This document shows positions 23,701-35,565 of a stretch of DNA of 64,000 bases, piece by piece. This stretch comes from Rallus limicola. Taxonomy: Eukaryota; Chordata; Aves; Gruiformes; Rallidae. Position numbers and translations under genes: made by a program. Where the stretch lies: positions 186,001 through 250,000 of the forward strand of contig JAKCOZ010000261.1 of NCBI GenBank assembly GCA_022605955.1, written 5' to 3'. Positions within the stretch are counted from its first letter, which is position 1; each line of letters opens with the position of its first letter. The notes beneath the pieces were generated by a model. It was given only the letters and a program-made list of their open reading frames with translations, made no database searches and was not told the DNA's origin.

Positions 23701-26422
23701 TCAGCCTTTTCCTTTGCCTGGAAAGAGGGAACATGCCTGGAACCTCCTACGGTGCTTTTCTCGGCCCTAGCAGACTGCAGTTCAAAACATGCTAAACGTC
23801 CAGCAATAACTCCCAAAGTATAGAAGCTAGGCCTGAAAGGCATAGCTTGTCTGAAACCTCCTAACAGGACACACGAGCAGACCCTGTCACTTTGGCTCTC
23901 AGCCTTTTCCTTTGCCTGGAAAGAGGGAACATGCCTGGAACCTCCTACGGTGCTTTTCTCGGCCCTAGCAGACTGCAGTTCAAAACATGCTAAACGTCCA
24001 GCAATAACTCCCAAAGTAAAGAAGCTAGGCCTGAAAGGCATAGCTTGTCTGAAACCTCCTATCAGGACACACGAGCAGACCCTGTCACTTTGGCTCTCAG
24101 CCTTTTCCTTTGCCTGGAAAGAGGGAACATGCCTGGAACCTCCTACGGTGCTTTTCTCGGCCCTAGCAGACTGCAGTTCAAAACATGCTAAACGTCCAGC
24201 AATAACTCCCAAAGTAAAGAAGCTAGGCCTGAAAGGCATAGCTTGTCTGAAACCTCCTAACAGGACACACGAGCAGACCCTGTCACTTTGGCTCTCAGCC
24301 TTTTCCTTTGCCTGGAAAGAGGGAACATGCCTGGAACCTCCTACGGTGCTTTTCTCGGCCCTAGCAGACTGCAGTTCAAAACATGCTAAACGTCCAGCAA
24401 TAACTCCCAAAGTAAAGAAGCTAGGCCTAAAGGCATAGCTTGTCTGAAACCTCCTAACAGGACACATGAGCAGACCCTGTCACTTTGGCTCTCAGCCTTT
24501 TCCTTTGCCTGGAAAGAGGGAACATGCCTGGAACCTCCTACGGTGCTTTTCTCGGCCCTAGCAGACTGCAGTTCAAAACATGCTAAACGTCCAGCAATAA
24601 CTCCCAAAGTAAAGAAGCTAGGCCTGAAAGGCATAGCTTGTCTGAAACCTCCTAACAGGACACACGAGCAGCCCCTGTCACTTTGGTTCTCAGCCTTTTC
24701 CTTTGCCTGGAAAGAGGGAACATGCCTGGAACCTCCTACGGTGCTTTTCTCGGCCCTCGCAGACTGCAGTTCAAAACATGCTAAATGTCCAGCAATAACT
24801 CCCAAAGTAAAGAAGCTAGGCCTGAAAGGCATAGCTTGTCTGAAACCTCCTAACAGGACACACGAGCAGACCCTGTCACTTTGGCTCTCAGCCTTTTCCT
24901 TTGCCTGGAAAGAGGGAACATGCCTGGAACCTCCTACGGTGCTTTTCTCGGCCCTAGCAGACTGCAGCTCAAAACATGCTAAACGTCCAGCAATAACTCC
25001 CAAAGTAAAGAAGCTATGCATGAAAGGCATAGCTTGTCTGAAACCTCCTTACAGGACACACAAGCAGACCCTGTCACTTTGGCTCTCAGCCTTTTCCTTT
25101 GCCTGGAAAGAGGGAACATGCCTGGAACCTCCTACGGTGCTTTTCTCGGCCCTAGCAGACTGCAATTTGAAACATGCTAAATGTCCAGCAATAACTCCCA
25201 AAGTAAAGATGCTAGGCCTGAAAGACATAGCTTGTCTGAAACCTCCTAACAGGACACACGAGCAAACCCTTTCACTTTGGCTCTCAGCTTTTTCCTTTGC
25301 TTGGAAAGAGGGAACATGCCTGGAACCTCCTACGGTGCTTTTCTCGGCCCTAGCAGACTGCAGCTCAAAACATGCTAAACGTCCAGCAATAACTCCCAAA
25401 GTAAAGAAGCTAGGCCTGAAAGGCATAGCTTGTCTGAAACCTCCTAAAAGGACACCCGAGCAGACCCTGTCACTTTGGCTCTCAGCCTTTTCCTTTGCCT
25501 GGAAAGAGGGAACATGCCTGGAACCTCCTACGGTGCTTTTCTCGGCCCTAGCAGACTGCAGTTCAAAACATGCTAAACGTCCAGCAATAACTCCCAAAGT
25601 AAAGAAGCTAGGCCTGAAAGGCATAGCTTGTCTGAAACCTCCTAACAGGACACACGAGCAGCCCCTGTCACTTTGGCTCTCAGCCTTTTCCTTTGCCTGG
25701 AAAGAGGGAACATGCCTGGAACCTCCTACGGTGCTTTTCTCGGCCCTAGCAGACTGCAGTTCAAAACATGCTAAACGTCCAGCAATAACTCCCAAAGTAA
25801 AGAACCTAGGCCTGAAAGGCATAGCTTGTCTGAAACCTCCTAACAGGACACACGAGCAGACCCTGTCACTTTGGCTCTCAGCCTCTTCCTTTGCCTGGAA
25901 AGAGGGAACATGCCTGGAACCTCCTACGGTGCTTTTCTCGGCCCTAGCAGACTGCAGTTCAAAACATGCTAAACGTCCAGCAATAACTCCCAAAGTAAAG
26001 AAGCTAGGCCTGAAAGGCATAGCTTGTCTGAAACCTCCTAACAGGACACACGAGCAGACCCTGTCACTTTGGCTCTCAGCCTTTTCCTTTGCCTGGAAAG
26101 AGGGAACATGCCTGGAACCTCCTACGGTGCTTTTCTCGGCCCTAGCAGACTGCAGTTCAAAACATGCTAAACGTCCAGCAATAACTCCCAAAGTAAAGAA
26201 GCTAGGCCTGAAAGGCATAGTTTGTCTGAAACCTCCTAACAGGACACACGAGCAGACCCTGTCACTTTGGCTCTCAGCCTTTTCCTTTGCCTGGAAAGAG
26301 GGAACATGCCTGGAACCTCCTACGGTGCTTTTCTCGGCCCTAGCAGACTGCAGTTCAAAACATGCTAAACGTCCAGCAATAACTCCCAAAGTAAAGAAGC
26401 TAGGCATGAAAGGCATAGCTTG
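20682..26422. repeat. Block 15: 29 monomers, one 1 bp deletion
   Basis: 5741 bp, the longest junction-free run. It opens like blocks 12-13 (agacactgtc, aggccttggagg). It holds nested higher-order repeats: a 4-monomer one (taaagatgc at 21641 and 22433, 792 bp apart) and a 3-monomer one (gtatag at 23224 and 23818, 594 bp apart). A G is missing at about 24428 (aggcctaaagg). The monomer ending near 25021 has agctatgcatg. An aagaacctagg variant near 25801 creates an AvrII site. Confidence 0.92.
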
Positions 26423-26491
26423 TCCTGTTAGGAGGTTTCAGACAAGCTAGGCCTGAAAGGCATAGCTTGTCTGAAACCTCCTAACAGGACA
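26421..26491. repeat. Palindromic junction 16 (canonical)
   Basis: 47 bp insertion at 26423-26469, perfect arms. Confidence 0.97.
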
Positions 26492-27261
26492 CACGAGCAG
26501 ACCCTGTCACTTTGGCTCTCAGCCTTTTCCTTTGCCTGGAAAGAGGGAACATGCCTGGAACCTCCTACGGTGCTTTTCTCGGCCCTAGCAGACTGCAGTT
26601 CAAAACATGCTAAACGTCCAGCAATAACTCCCAAAGTAAAGAAGCGAGGCCTGAAAGGCATAGCTTGTCTGAAACCTCCTAACAGGACACACGAGCAGCC
26701 CCTGTCACTTTGGCTCTCAGCCTTTTCCTTTGCCTGGAAAGAGGGAACATGCCTGGGACCTCCTACGGTGCTTTTCTCGGCCCTAGCAGACTGCAGTTCA
26801 AAACATGCTAAACGTCCAGCAATAACTCCCAAAGTAAAGAAGCTAGGCCTGAAAGGCATAGCTTGTCTGAAACCTCCTAACAGGACACACGAGCAGACCC
26901 TGTCACTTTGGCTCTCAGCCTTTTCCTTTGCCTGGAAAGAGGGAACATGCCTGGAACTTCCTACGGTGCTTTTCTCGGCCCTAGCAGACTGCAGTTCAAA
27001 ACATGCTAAACGTCCAGCAATAACTCCCAAAGTAAAGAAGCTAGGCCTGAAAGGCATAGCTTGTCTGAAACCTCCTAACATGACACACGAGCAGCCCCTG
27101 TCACTTTGGTTCTCAGCCTTTTCCTTTGCCTGGAAAGAGGGAACATGCCTGGAACCTCCTACGGTGCTTTTCTCGGCCCTATCAGACTGCAGTTCAAAAC
27201 ATGCTAAACGTCCAGCAATAACTCCCAAAGTAAAGAAGCTAGGCATGAAAGGCATAGCTTG
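26470..27261. repeat. Block 16: 4 monomers
   Basis: 792 bp, near copy of 33272-34063, 6802 bp downstream. Shared marks: gaagcgagg (26641) and ggaacttcctac (about 26953). Private marks: cctgggacc near 26755 and ctatcagac near 27180. Confidence 0.93.
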
Positions 27262-27330
27262 TCCTGTTAGGAGGTTTCAGACAAGCTAGGCCTGAAAGGC
27301 ATAGCTTGTCTGAAACCTCCTAACAGGACA
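27260..27330. repeat. Palindromic junction 17 (canonical)
   Basis: 47 bp insertion at 27262-27308, perfect arms. Confidence 0.97.
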
Positions 27331-28100
27331 CACGAGCAGACCCTGTCACTTTGGCTCTCAGCCTTTTCCTTTGCCTGGAAAGAGGGAACATGCCTGGAAC
27401 CTCCTACGGTGCTTTTCTCGGCCCTAGCAGACTGCAATTCAAAACATGCTAAACGTCCAGCAATAACTCCCAAAGTAAAGAAGCTAGGCCTGAAAGGCAT
27501 AGCTTGTCTGAAACCTCCTAACAGGACACACGAGCAGCCCCTGTCACTTTGGTTCTCAGCCTTTTCCTTTGCCTGGAAAGAGGGAACATGCCTGGAACCT
27601 CCTACGGTGCTTTTCTCGGCCCTAGCAGACTGCAGTTCAAAACATGCTAAACGTCCAGCAATAACTCCCAAAGTAAATAAGCTAGGCCTGAAAGGCATAG
27701 CTTGTCTGAAACCTCCTAACATGACACACGAGCAGCCCCTGTCACTTTGGTTCTCAGCCTTTTCCTTTGCCTGGAAAGAGGGAACATGCCTGGAACCTCC
27801 TACGGTGCTTTTCTCGGCCCTATCAGACTGCAGTTCAAAACATGCTAAACGTCCAGCAATAACACCCAAAGTAAAGAAGCTAGGCCTGAAAGGCATAGCT
27901 TGTCTGAAACCTCCTAACAGGACACACGAGCAGCCCCTGTCACTTTGGCTCTCAGCCTTTTCCTTTGCCTGGAAAGAGGGAACATGCCTGGAACCTCCTA
28001 CGGTGCTTTTCTCGGCCCTAGCAGACTGCAGTTCAAAACATGCTAAACGTCCAGCAATAACTCCCAAAGTAAAGAAGCTAGGCATGAAAGGCATAGCTTG
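27309..28100. repeat. Block 17: 4 monomers
   Basis: 792 bp. Variants: gtaaataagc near 27672, aacacccaaag near 27862 and ctatcagac near 27820. Confidence 0.93.
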
Positions 28101-28169
28101 TCCTGTTAGGAGGTTTCAGACAAGCTAGGCCTGAAAGGCATAGCTTGTCTGAAACCTCCTAACAGGACA
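28099..28169. repeat. Palindromic junction 18 (canonical)
   Basis: 47 bp insertion at 28101-28147, perfect arms. Confidence 0.97.
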
Positions 28170-28543
28170 CACGAGCAGACCCTGTCACTTTGGCTCTCAG
28201 CCTTTTCCTTTGCCTGGAAAGAGGGAACATGCCTGGAACCTCCTACGGTGCTTTTCTCGGCCCTAGCAGACTGCAGTTCAAAACATGCTAAACGTCCAGC
28301 AATAACTCCCAAAGTAAAGAAGCTAGGCCTGAAAGGCATAGCTTGTCTGAAACCTCCTAACAGGACACACGAGCAGCCCCTGTCACTTTGGCTCTCAGCC
28401 TTTTCCTTTGCCTGGAAAGAGGGAACATGCCTGGAACCTCCTACGGTGCTTTTCTCGGCCCTAGCAGACTGCAGTTCAAAACATGCTAAACGTCCAGCAA
28501 TAACTCCCAAAGTAAAGAAGCTAGGCCTGAAAGGCATAGCTTG
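28148..28543. repeat. Block 18: 2 monomers
   Basis: 396 bp. Its last monomer ends aggcctg, the ordinary form, and not the aggcatg that precedes every other junction. Confidence 0.93.
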
Positions 28544-28612
28544 TCCTGTTAGGAGGTTTCAGACAAGCTAGGCCTGAAAGGCATAGCTTGTCTGAAACCT
28601 CCTAACAGGACA
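28542..28612. repeat. Palindromic junction 19 (canonical insertion, ordinary upstream base)
   Basis: 47 bp insertion at 28544-28590 with perfect arms. It is the sole junction preceded by aggcctg. The upstream and inserted copies of the core are therefore identical, which fits a conversion of the upstream base or an exchange within the 26 bp direct repeat. Confidence 0.97.
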
Positions 28613-30754
28613 CACGAGCAGCCCCTGTCACTTTGGCTCTCAGCCTTTTCCTTTGCCTGGAAAGAGGGAACATGCCTGGAACCTCCTACGGTGCTTTTCT
28701 CGGCCCTAGCAGACTGCAATTCAAAACATGCTAAACGTCCAGCAATAACTCCCAAAGTAGAGAAGCTAGGCCTGAAAGGCATAGCTTGTCTGAAACCTCC
28801 TAACATGACACACGAGCAGCCCCTGTCACTTTGGTTCTCAGCCTTTTCCTTTGCCTGGAAAGAGGGAATATGCCTGGAACCTCCTACGGTGCTTTTCTCG
28901 GCCCTAGCAGACTGCAGTTCAAAACATGCTAAACGTCCAGCAATAACTCCCAAAGTAAAGAAGCTAGGCCTGAAAGGCATAGCTTGTCTGAAACCTCCTA
29001 ACATGACACACGAGCAGCCCCTGTCACTTTGGTTCTCAGCCTTTTCCTTTGCCTGGAAAGAGGGAACATGCCTGGAACCTCCTACGGTGCTTTTCTCGGC
29101 CCTAGCAGACTGCAGTTCAAAACATGCTAAACGTCCAGCAATAACTCCCAAAGTAAAGAAGCTAGGCCTGAAAGGCATAGCTTGTCTGAAACCTCCTAAC
29201 AGGACACACGAGCAGACCCTGTCATCTTTGGCTCTCAGCCTTTTCCTTTGCCTGGAAAGAGGGAACATGCCTGGAACCTCCTACGGTGCTTTTCTCGGCC
29301 CTAGCAGACTGCAGTTCAAAACATGCTAAACGTCCAGCAATAACTCCCAAAGTAAAGAAGCTAGGCCTGAAAGGCATAGCTTGTCTGATAGCTCCTAACA
29401 GGACACACGAGCAGCCCCTGTAACTTTGGCTCTCAGCCTTTTCCTTTGCCTGGAAAGAGGGAACATGCCTGGAACCTCCTACGGTGCTTTTCTCGGCCCT
29501 AGCAGACTGCAGTTCAAAACATGCTAAACGTCCAGCAATAACTCCCAAAGTAAAGAAGCTAGGCCTGAAAGGCATAGCTTGTCTGAAACCTCCTAACAGG
29601 ACACACGAGCAGACCCTGTCACTTTGGCTCTCAGCCTTTTCCTTTGCCTGGAAAGAGGGAACATGCCTGGAACCTCCTACGGTGCTTTTCTCGGCCCTAG
29701 CAGACTGCAGTTCAAAACATGCTAAACGTCCAGCAATAACTCCCAAAGTAAAGAAGCTAGGCCTGAAAGGCATAGCTTGTCTGAAACCTCCTAACAGGAC
29801 ACCCGAGCAGACCCTGTCACTTTGGCTCTCAGCCTTTTCCTTTGCCTGGAAAGAGGGAACATGCCTGGAATTCTCGGCCCTAGCAGACTGCAGTTCAAAA
29901 CATGCTAAACGTCCAGCAATAACTCCCAAAGTAAAGAACCTAGGCCTGAAAGGCATAGCTTGTCTGAAACCTCCTAACAGGACACACGAGCAGACCCTGT
30001 CACTTTGGCTCTCAGCCTTTTCCTTTGCCTGGAAAGAGGGAACATGCCTGGAACCTCCTACGGTGCTTTTCTCGGCCCTAGCAGACTGCAGTTCAAAACA
30101 TGCTAAACGTCCAGCAATAACTCCCAAAGTAAAGAAGCTAGGCCTGAAAGGCATAGCTTGTCTGAAACCTCCTAACAGGACACACGAGCAGACCCTGTCA
30201 CTTTGGCTCTCAGCCTTTTCCTTTGCCTGGAAAGAGGGAACATGCCTGGAACCTCCTACGGTGCTTTTCTCGGCCCTAGCAGACTGCAGTTCAAAACATG
30301 CTAAACGTCCAGCAATAACTCCCAAAGTAAAGAAGCTAGGCCTGAAAGGCATAGCTTGTCTGAAACCTCCTAACAGGACACACGAGCAGCCCCTGTCACT
30401 TTGGCTCTCAGCCTTTTCCTTTGCCTGGAAAGAGGGAACATGCCTGGAACCTCCTACGGTGCTTTTCTCGGCCCTAGCAGACTGCAGTTCAAAACATGCT
30501 AAAAGTCCAGCAATAACTCCCAAAGTAAAGAAGCTAGGCCTGAAAGGCATAGCTTGTCTGAAACCTCCTAACATGACACACGAGCAGCCCCTGTCACTTT
30601 GGTTCTCAGCCTTTTCCTTTGCCTGGAAAGAGGGAACATGCCTGGAACCTCCTACGGTGCTTTTCTCGGCCCTAGAAGACTGCAGTTCAAAACATGCTAA
30701 ACGTCCAGCAATAACTCCCAAAGTAAAGAAGCTAGGCATGAAAGGCATAGCTTG
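28591..30754. repeat. Block 19: 11 monomers with three indel or damage sites
   Basis: 2164 bp, 14 short of 11 x 198. A T is inserted near 29225 (gtcatctttgg). The next monomer has gtctgatagctcc and ctgtaacttt (29384-29425). A 15 bp deletion near 29870 joins ctggaa to ttctcgg and makes the only GAATTC I see in the window. aagaacctagg recurs near 29936 and ctagaagac near 30672. Confidence 0.93.
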
Positions 30755-30823
30755 TCCTGTTAGGAGGTTTCAGACAAGCTAGGCCTGAAAGGCATAGCTT
30801 GTCTGAAACCTCCTAACAGGACA
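30753..30823. repeat. Palindromic junction 20 (canonical)
   Basis: 47 bp insertion at 30755-30801, perfect arms. Confidence 0.97.
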
Positions 30824-32583
30824 CACGAGCAGACCCTGTCACTTTGGCTCTCAGCCTTTTCCTTTGCCTGGAAAGAGGGAACATGCCTGGAACCTCCTAC
30901 GGTGCTTTTCTCGGCCCTAGCAGACTGCAGCTCAAAACATGCTAAACGTCCAGCAATATCTCCCAAAGTAAAGAAGCTAGGCCTTGGAGGCATAGCTTGT
31001 CTGAAACCTCCTAACATGACACACGAGCAGCCCCTGTCACTTTGGTTCTCAGCCTTTTCCTTTGCCTGGAAAGAGGGAACATGCCTGGAACCTCCTACGG
31101 TGCTTTTCTCGGCCCTAGCAGACTGCAGTTCAAAACATGCTAAACGTCCAGCAATAACTCCCAAAGTAAAGAAGCTAGGCCTGAAAGGCATAGCTTGTCT
31201 GAAACCTCCTAACATGACACACGAGCAGACCCTGTCACTTTGGTTCTCAGCCTTTTCCTTTGCCTGGAAAGAGGGAACATGCCTGGAACCTCCTACGGTG
31301 CTTTTCTCGGCCCTAGCAGACTGCAGTTCAAAACATGCTAAACGTCCAGCAATAACTCCCAAAGTAAAGAAGCTAGGCCTGAAAGGCATAGCTTGTCTGA
31401 AACCTCCTAACAGGACACACGAGCAGCCCCTGTCACTTTGGTTCTCAGCCTTTTCCTTTGCCTGGAAAGAGGGAACATGCCTGGAACCTCCTACGGTGCT
31501 TTTCTCGGCCCTAGCAGACTGCAGTTCAAAACATGCTAAACGTCCAGCAATAACTCCCAAAGTAAAGAAGCTAGGCCTGAAAGGCATAGCTTGTCTGAAA
31601 CCTCCTAACAGGACACACGAGCAGACCCTGTCACTTTGGCTCTCAGCCTTTTCCTTTGCCTGGAAAGAGGGAACATGCCTGGAACCTCCTACGGTGCTTT
31701 TCTCGGCCCTAGCAGACTGCAGTTCAAAACATGCTAAACGTCCAGCAATAACTCCCAAAGTAAAGAAGCTAGGCCTGAAAGGCATAGCTTGTCTGAAACC
31801 TCCTAACAGGACACACAAGCAGACCCTGTCACTTTGGCTCTCAGCCTTTTCCTTTGCCTGGAAAGAGGGAACATGCCTGGAACCTCCTACGGTGCTTTTC
31901 TCGGCCCTAGCAGACTGCAATTCAAAACATGCTAAACGTCCAGCAATAACTCCCAAAGTAAAGATGCTAGGCCTGAAAGGCATAGCTTGTCTGAAACCTC
32001 CTAACAGGACACACGAGCAAACCCTTTCACTTTGGCTCTCAGCTTTTTCCTTTGCTTGGAAAGAAGGAACATGCCTGGAACCTCCTACGGTGCTTTTCTC
32101 GGCCCTAGCAGACTGCAGCTCAAAACATGCTAAACGTCCAGCAATAACTCCCAAAGTAAAGAAGCTAGGCCTGAAAGGCATAGCTTGTCTGAAACCTCCT
32201 AACAGGACACACGAGCAGACCCTGTCACCTTGGCTCTCAGCCTTTTCCTTTGCCTGGAAAGAGGGAACATGCCTGGAACCTCCTACGGTGCTTTTCTCGG
32301 CCCTAGCAGACTGCAGTTCAAAACATGCTAAACGTCCAGCAATAACTCCCAAAGTAAAGAAGCTAGGCCTGAAAGGCATAGCTTGTCTGAAACCTCCTAA
32401 CAGGACACATGAGCAGCACCTGTCACTTTGGCTCTCAGCCTTTTCCTTTGCCTGGAAAGAGGGAACATGCCTGGAACTTCCTACGGTGGTTTTCTCGGCC
32501 CTAGCAGACTGCAGTTCAAAACATGCTAAACGTCCAGCAATAACTCCCAAAGTAAAGAAGCTAGGCATGAAAGGCATAGCTTG
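30802..32583. repeat. Block 20: 9 monomers
   Basis: 1782 bp. The first monomer has gcagctcaaaac near 30930 without the diverged half that normally goes before it, then aatatctccc and aggccttggagg (about 30981). Near 32060 the diverged monomer has gaaagaagg. The last monomer has ggaacttcctacggtggtttt. Confidence 0.92.
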
Positions 32584-32652
32584 TCCTGTTAGGAGGTTTC
32601 AGACAAGCTAGGCCTGAAAGGCATAGCTTGTCTGAAACCTCCTAACAGGACA
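32582..32652. repeat. Palindromic junction 21 (canonical)
   Basis: 47 bp insertion at 32584-32630, perfect arms. Confidence 0.97.
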
Positions 32653-33224
32653 CACGAGCAGACCCTGTCACTTTGGCTCTCAGCCTTTTCCTTTGCATGG
32701 AAAGAGGGAACATGCCTGGAACCTCCTATGGTGCTTTTCTCGGCCCTAGCAGACTGCAGCTCAAAACATGCTAAACGTCCAGCAATAACTCCCAAAGTAA
32801 AGAAGCTAGGCCTGAAAGGCATAGCTTGTCTGAAACCTCCTAAAAGGACACCCGAGCAGACCCTGTCACTTTGGCTCTCAGCCTTTTCCTTTGCCTGGAA
32901 AGAGGGAACATGCCTGGAACCTCCTACGGTGCTTTTCTCGGCCCTAGCAGACTGCAGTTCAAAACATGCTAAACGTCCAGCAATAACTCCCAAAGTAAAG
33001 AAGATAGGCCTGAAAGGCATAGCTTGTCTGAAACCTCCTAACAGGACACACGAGCAGACCCTGTCACTTTGGCTCTCAGCCTTTTCCTTTGCCTGGAAAG
33101 AGGGAACATGCCTGGAACCTCCTACGGTGCTTTTCTCGGCCCTAGCAGACTGCAGTTCAAAACATGCTAAACGTCCAGCAATAACTCCCAAAGTAAAGAA
33201 GCTAGGCATGAAAGGCATAGCTTG
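32631..33224. repeat. Block 21: 3 monomers
   Basis: 594 bp. The first monomer has tttgcatgg (about 32692) and ctatggtgc; the block at 35544 starts with the same pair. agaagatagg lies near 33000. Confidence 0.93.
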
Positions 33225-33293
33225 TCCTGTTAGGAGGTTTCAGACAAGCTAGGCCTGAAAGGCATAGCTTGTCTGAAACCTCCTAACAGGACA
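33223..33293. repeat. Palindromic junction 22 (canonical)
   Basis: 47 bp insertion at 33225-33271, perfect arms. Confidence 0.97.
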
Positions 33294-34063
33294 CACGAGC
33301 AGACCCTGTCACTTTGGCTCTCAGCCTTTTCCTTTGCCTGGAAAGAGGGAACATGCCTGGAACCTCCTACGGTGCTTTTCTCGGCCCTAGCAGACTGCAG
33401 TTCAAAACATGCTAAACGTCCAGCAATAACTCCCAAAGTAAAGAAGCGAGGCCTGAAAGGCATAGCTTGTCTGAAACCTCCTAACAGGACACACGAGCAG
33501 CCCCTGTCACTTTGGCTCTCAGCCTTTTCCTTTGCCTGGAAAGAGGGAACATGCCTGGAACCTCCTACGGTGCTTTTCTCGGCCCTAGCAGACTGCAGTT
33601 CAAAACATGCTAAACGTCCAGCAATAACTCCCAAAGTAAAGAAGCTAGGCCTGAAAGGCATAGCTTGTCTGAAACCTCCTAACAGGACACACGAGCAGAC
33701 CCTGTCACTTTGGCTCTCAGCCTTTTCCTTTGCCTGGAAAGAGGGAACATGCCTGGAACTTCCTACGGTGCTTTTCTCGGCCCTAGCAGACTGCAGTTCA
33801 AAACATGCTAAACGTCCAGCAATAACTCCCAAAGTAAAGAAGCTAGGCCTGAAAGGCATAGCTTGTCTGAAACCTCCTAACATGACACACGAGCAGCCCC
33901 TGTCACTTTGGTTCTCAGCCTTTTCCTTTGCCTGGAAAGAGGGAACATGCCTGGAACCTCCTACGGTGCTTTTCTCGGCCCTAGCAGACTGCAGTTCAAA
34001 ACATGCTAAACGTCCAGCAATAACTCCCAAAGTAAAGAAGCTAGGCATGAAAGGCATAGCTTG
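33272..34063. repeat. Block 22: 4 monomers, copy of block 16
   Basis: 792 bp. gaagcgagg at 33443 and ggaacttcctac near 33755 match block 16 at an offset of 6802 bp. Confidence 0.93.
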
Positions 34064-34132
34064 TCCTGTTAGGAGGTTTCAGACAAGCTAGGCCTGAAAG
34101 GCATAGCTTGTCTGAAACCTCCTAACAGGACA
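34062..34132. repeat. Palindromic junction 23 (canonical)
   Basis: 47 bp insertion at 34064-34110, perfect arms. Confidence 0.97.
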
Positions 34133-35496
34133 CACGAGCAGACCCTGTCACTTTGGCTCTCAGCCTTTTCCTTTGCCTGGAAAGAGGGAACATGCCTGGA
34201 ACCTCCTACGGTGCTTTTCTCGGCCCTAGCAGACTGCAGTTCAAAACATGCTAAACGTCCAGCAATAACTCCCAAAGTAAAGAAGCTAGGCCTGAAAGGC
34301 ATAGCTTGTCTGAAACCTCCTAACAGGACACACGAGCAGCCCCTGTCACTTTGGCTCTCAGCCTTTTCCTTTGCCTGGAAAGAGGGAACATGCCTGGAAC
34401 CTCCTACGGTGCTTTTCTCGGCCCTAGCAGACTGCAGTTCAAAACATGCTAAACGTCCAGGAATAACACCCAAAGTAAAGAAGCTAGGCCTGAAAGGCAT
34501 AGCTTGTCTGAAACCTCCTAACAGGACACACGAGCAGCCCCTGTCACTTTGGCTCTCAGCCTTTTCCTTTGCCTGGAAAGAGGGAACATGCCTGGAACCT
34601 CCTACGGTGCTTTTCTCGGCCCTAGCAGACTGCAGTTCAAAACATGCTAAACGTCCAGCAATAACTCCCAAAGTAAAGAAGCTAGGCCTGAAAGGCATAG
34701 CTTGTCTGAAACCTCCTAACAGGACACACGAGCAGACCCTGTCACTTTGGCTCTCAGCCTTTTCCTTTGCCTGGAAAGAGGGAACATGCCTGGAACCTCC
34801 TACGGTGCTTTTCTCGGCCCTAGCAGACTGCAATTCAAAACATGCTAAACGTCCAGCAATAACTCCCAAAGTAAAGATGCTAGGCCTGAAAGGCATAGCT
34901 TGTCTGAAACCTCCTAACAGGACACACGAGCAAACCCTTTCACTTTGGCTCTCAGCTTTTTCCTTTGCTTGGAAAGAGGGAACATGCCTGGAACCTCCTA
35001 CGGTGCTTTCCTCGGCCCTAGCAGACTGCAGCTCAAAACATGCTAAACGTCCAGCAATAACTCCCAAAGTAAAGAAGCTAGGCATGAAAGGCATAGCTTG
35101 TCTGAAACCTCCTAACAGGACACACGAGCAGACCCTGTCACCTTGGCTCTCAGCCTTTTCCTTTGCCTGGAAAGAGGGAACATGCCTGGAACCTCCTACG
35201 GTGCTTTTCTCGGCCCTAGCAGACTGCAGTTCAAAACATGCTAAACGTCCAGCAATAACTCCCAAAGTAAAGAAGCTAGGCCTGAAAGGCATAGCTTGTC
35301 TGAAACCTCCTAACAGGACACATGAGCAGCACCTGTCACTTTGGCTCTCAGCCTTTTCCTTTGCCTGGAAAGAGGGAACATGCCTGGAACCTCCTACGGT
35401 GCTTTTCTCGGCCCTAGCAGACTGCAGTTCAAAACATGCTAAACGTCCAGCAATAACTCCCAAAGTAAAGAAGCTAGGCATGAAAGGCATAGCTTG
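34111..35496. repeat. Block 23: 7 monomers
   Basis: 1386 bp. Variants: ccaggaataacaccc near 34457, a diverged monomer near 34930 and gctttcctcgg near 35007. An interior aggcatg without a junction lies near 35089. The last four monomers follow the order seen at the end of block 20. Confidence 0.92.
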
Positions 35497-35565
35497 TCCT
35501 GTTAGGAGGTTTCAGAAAAGCTAGGCCTGAAAGGCATAGCTTGTCTGAAACCTCCTAACAGGACA
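35495..35565. repeat. Palindromic junction 24 (one mismatch)
   Basis: 47 bp insertion at 35497-35543. The left arm has ttcagaaaagc instead of ttcagacaagc. Confidence 0.96.
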
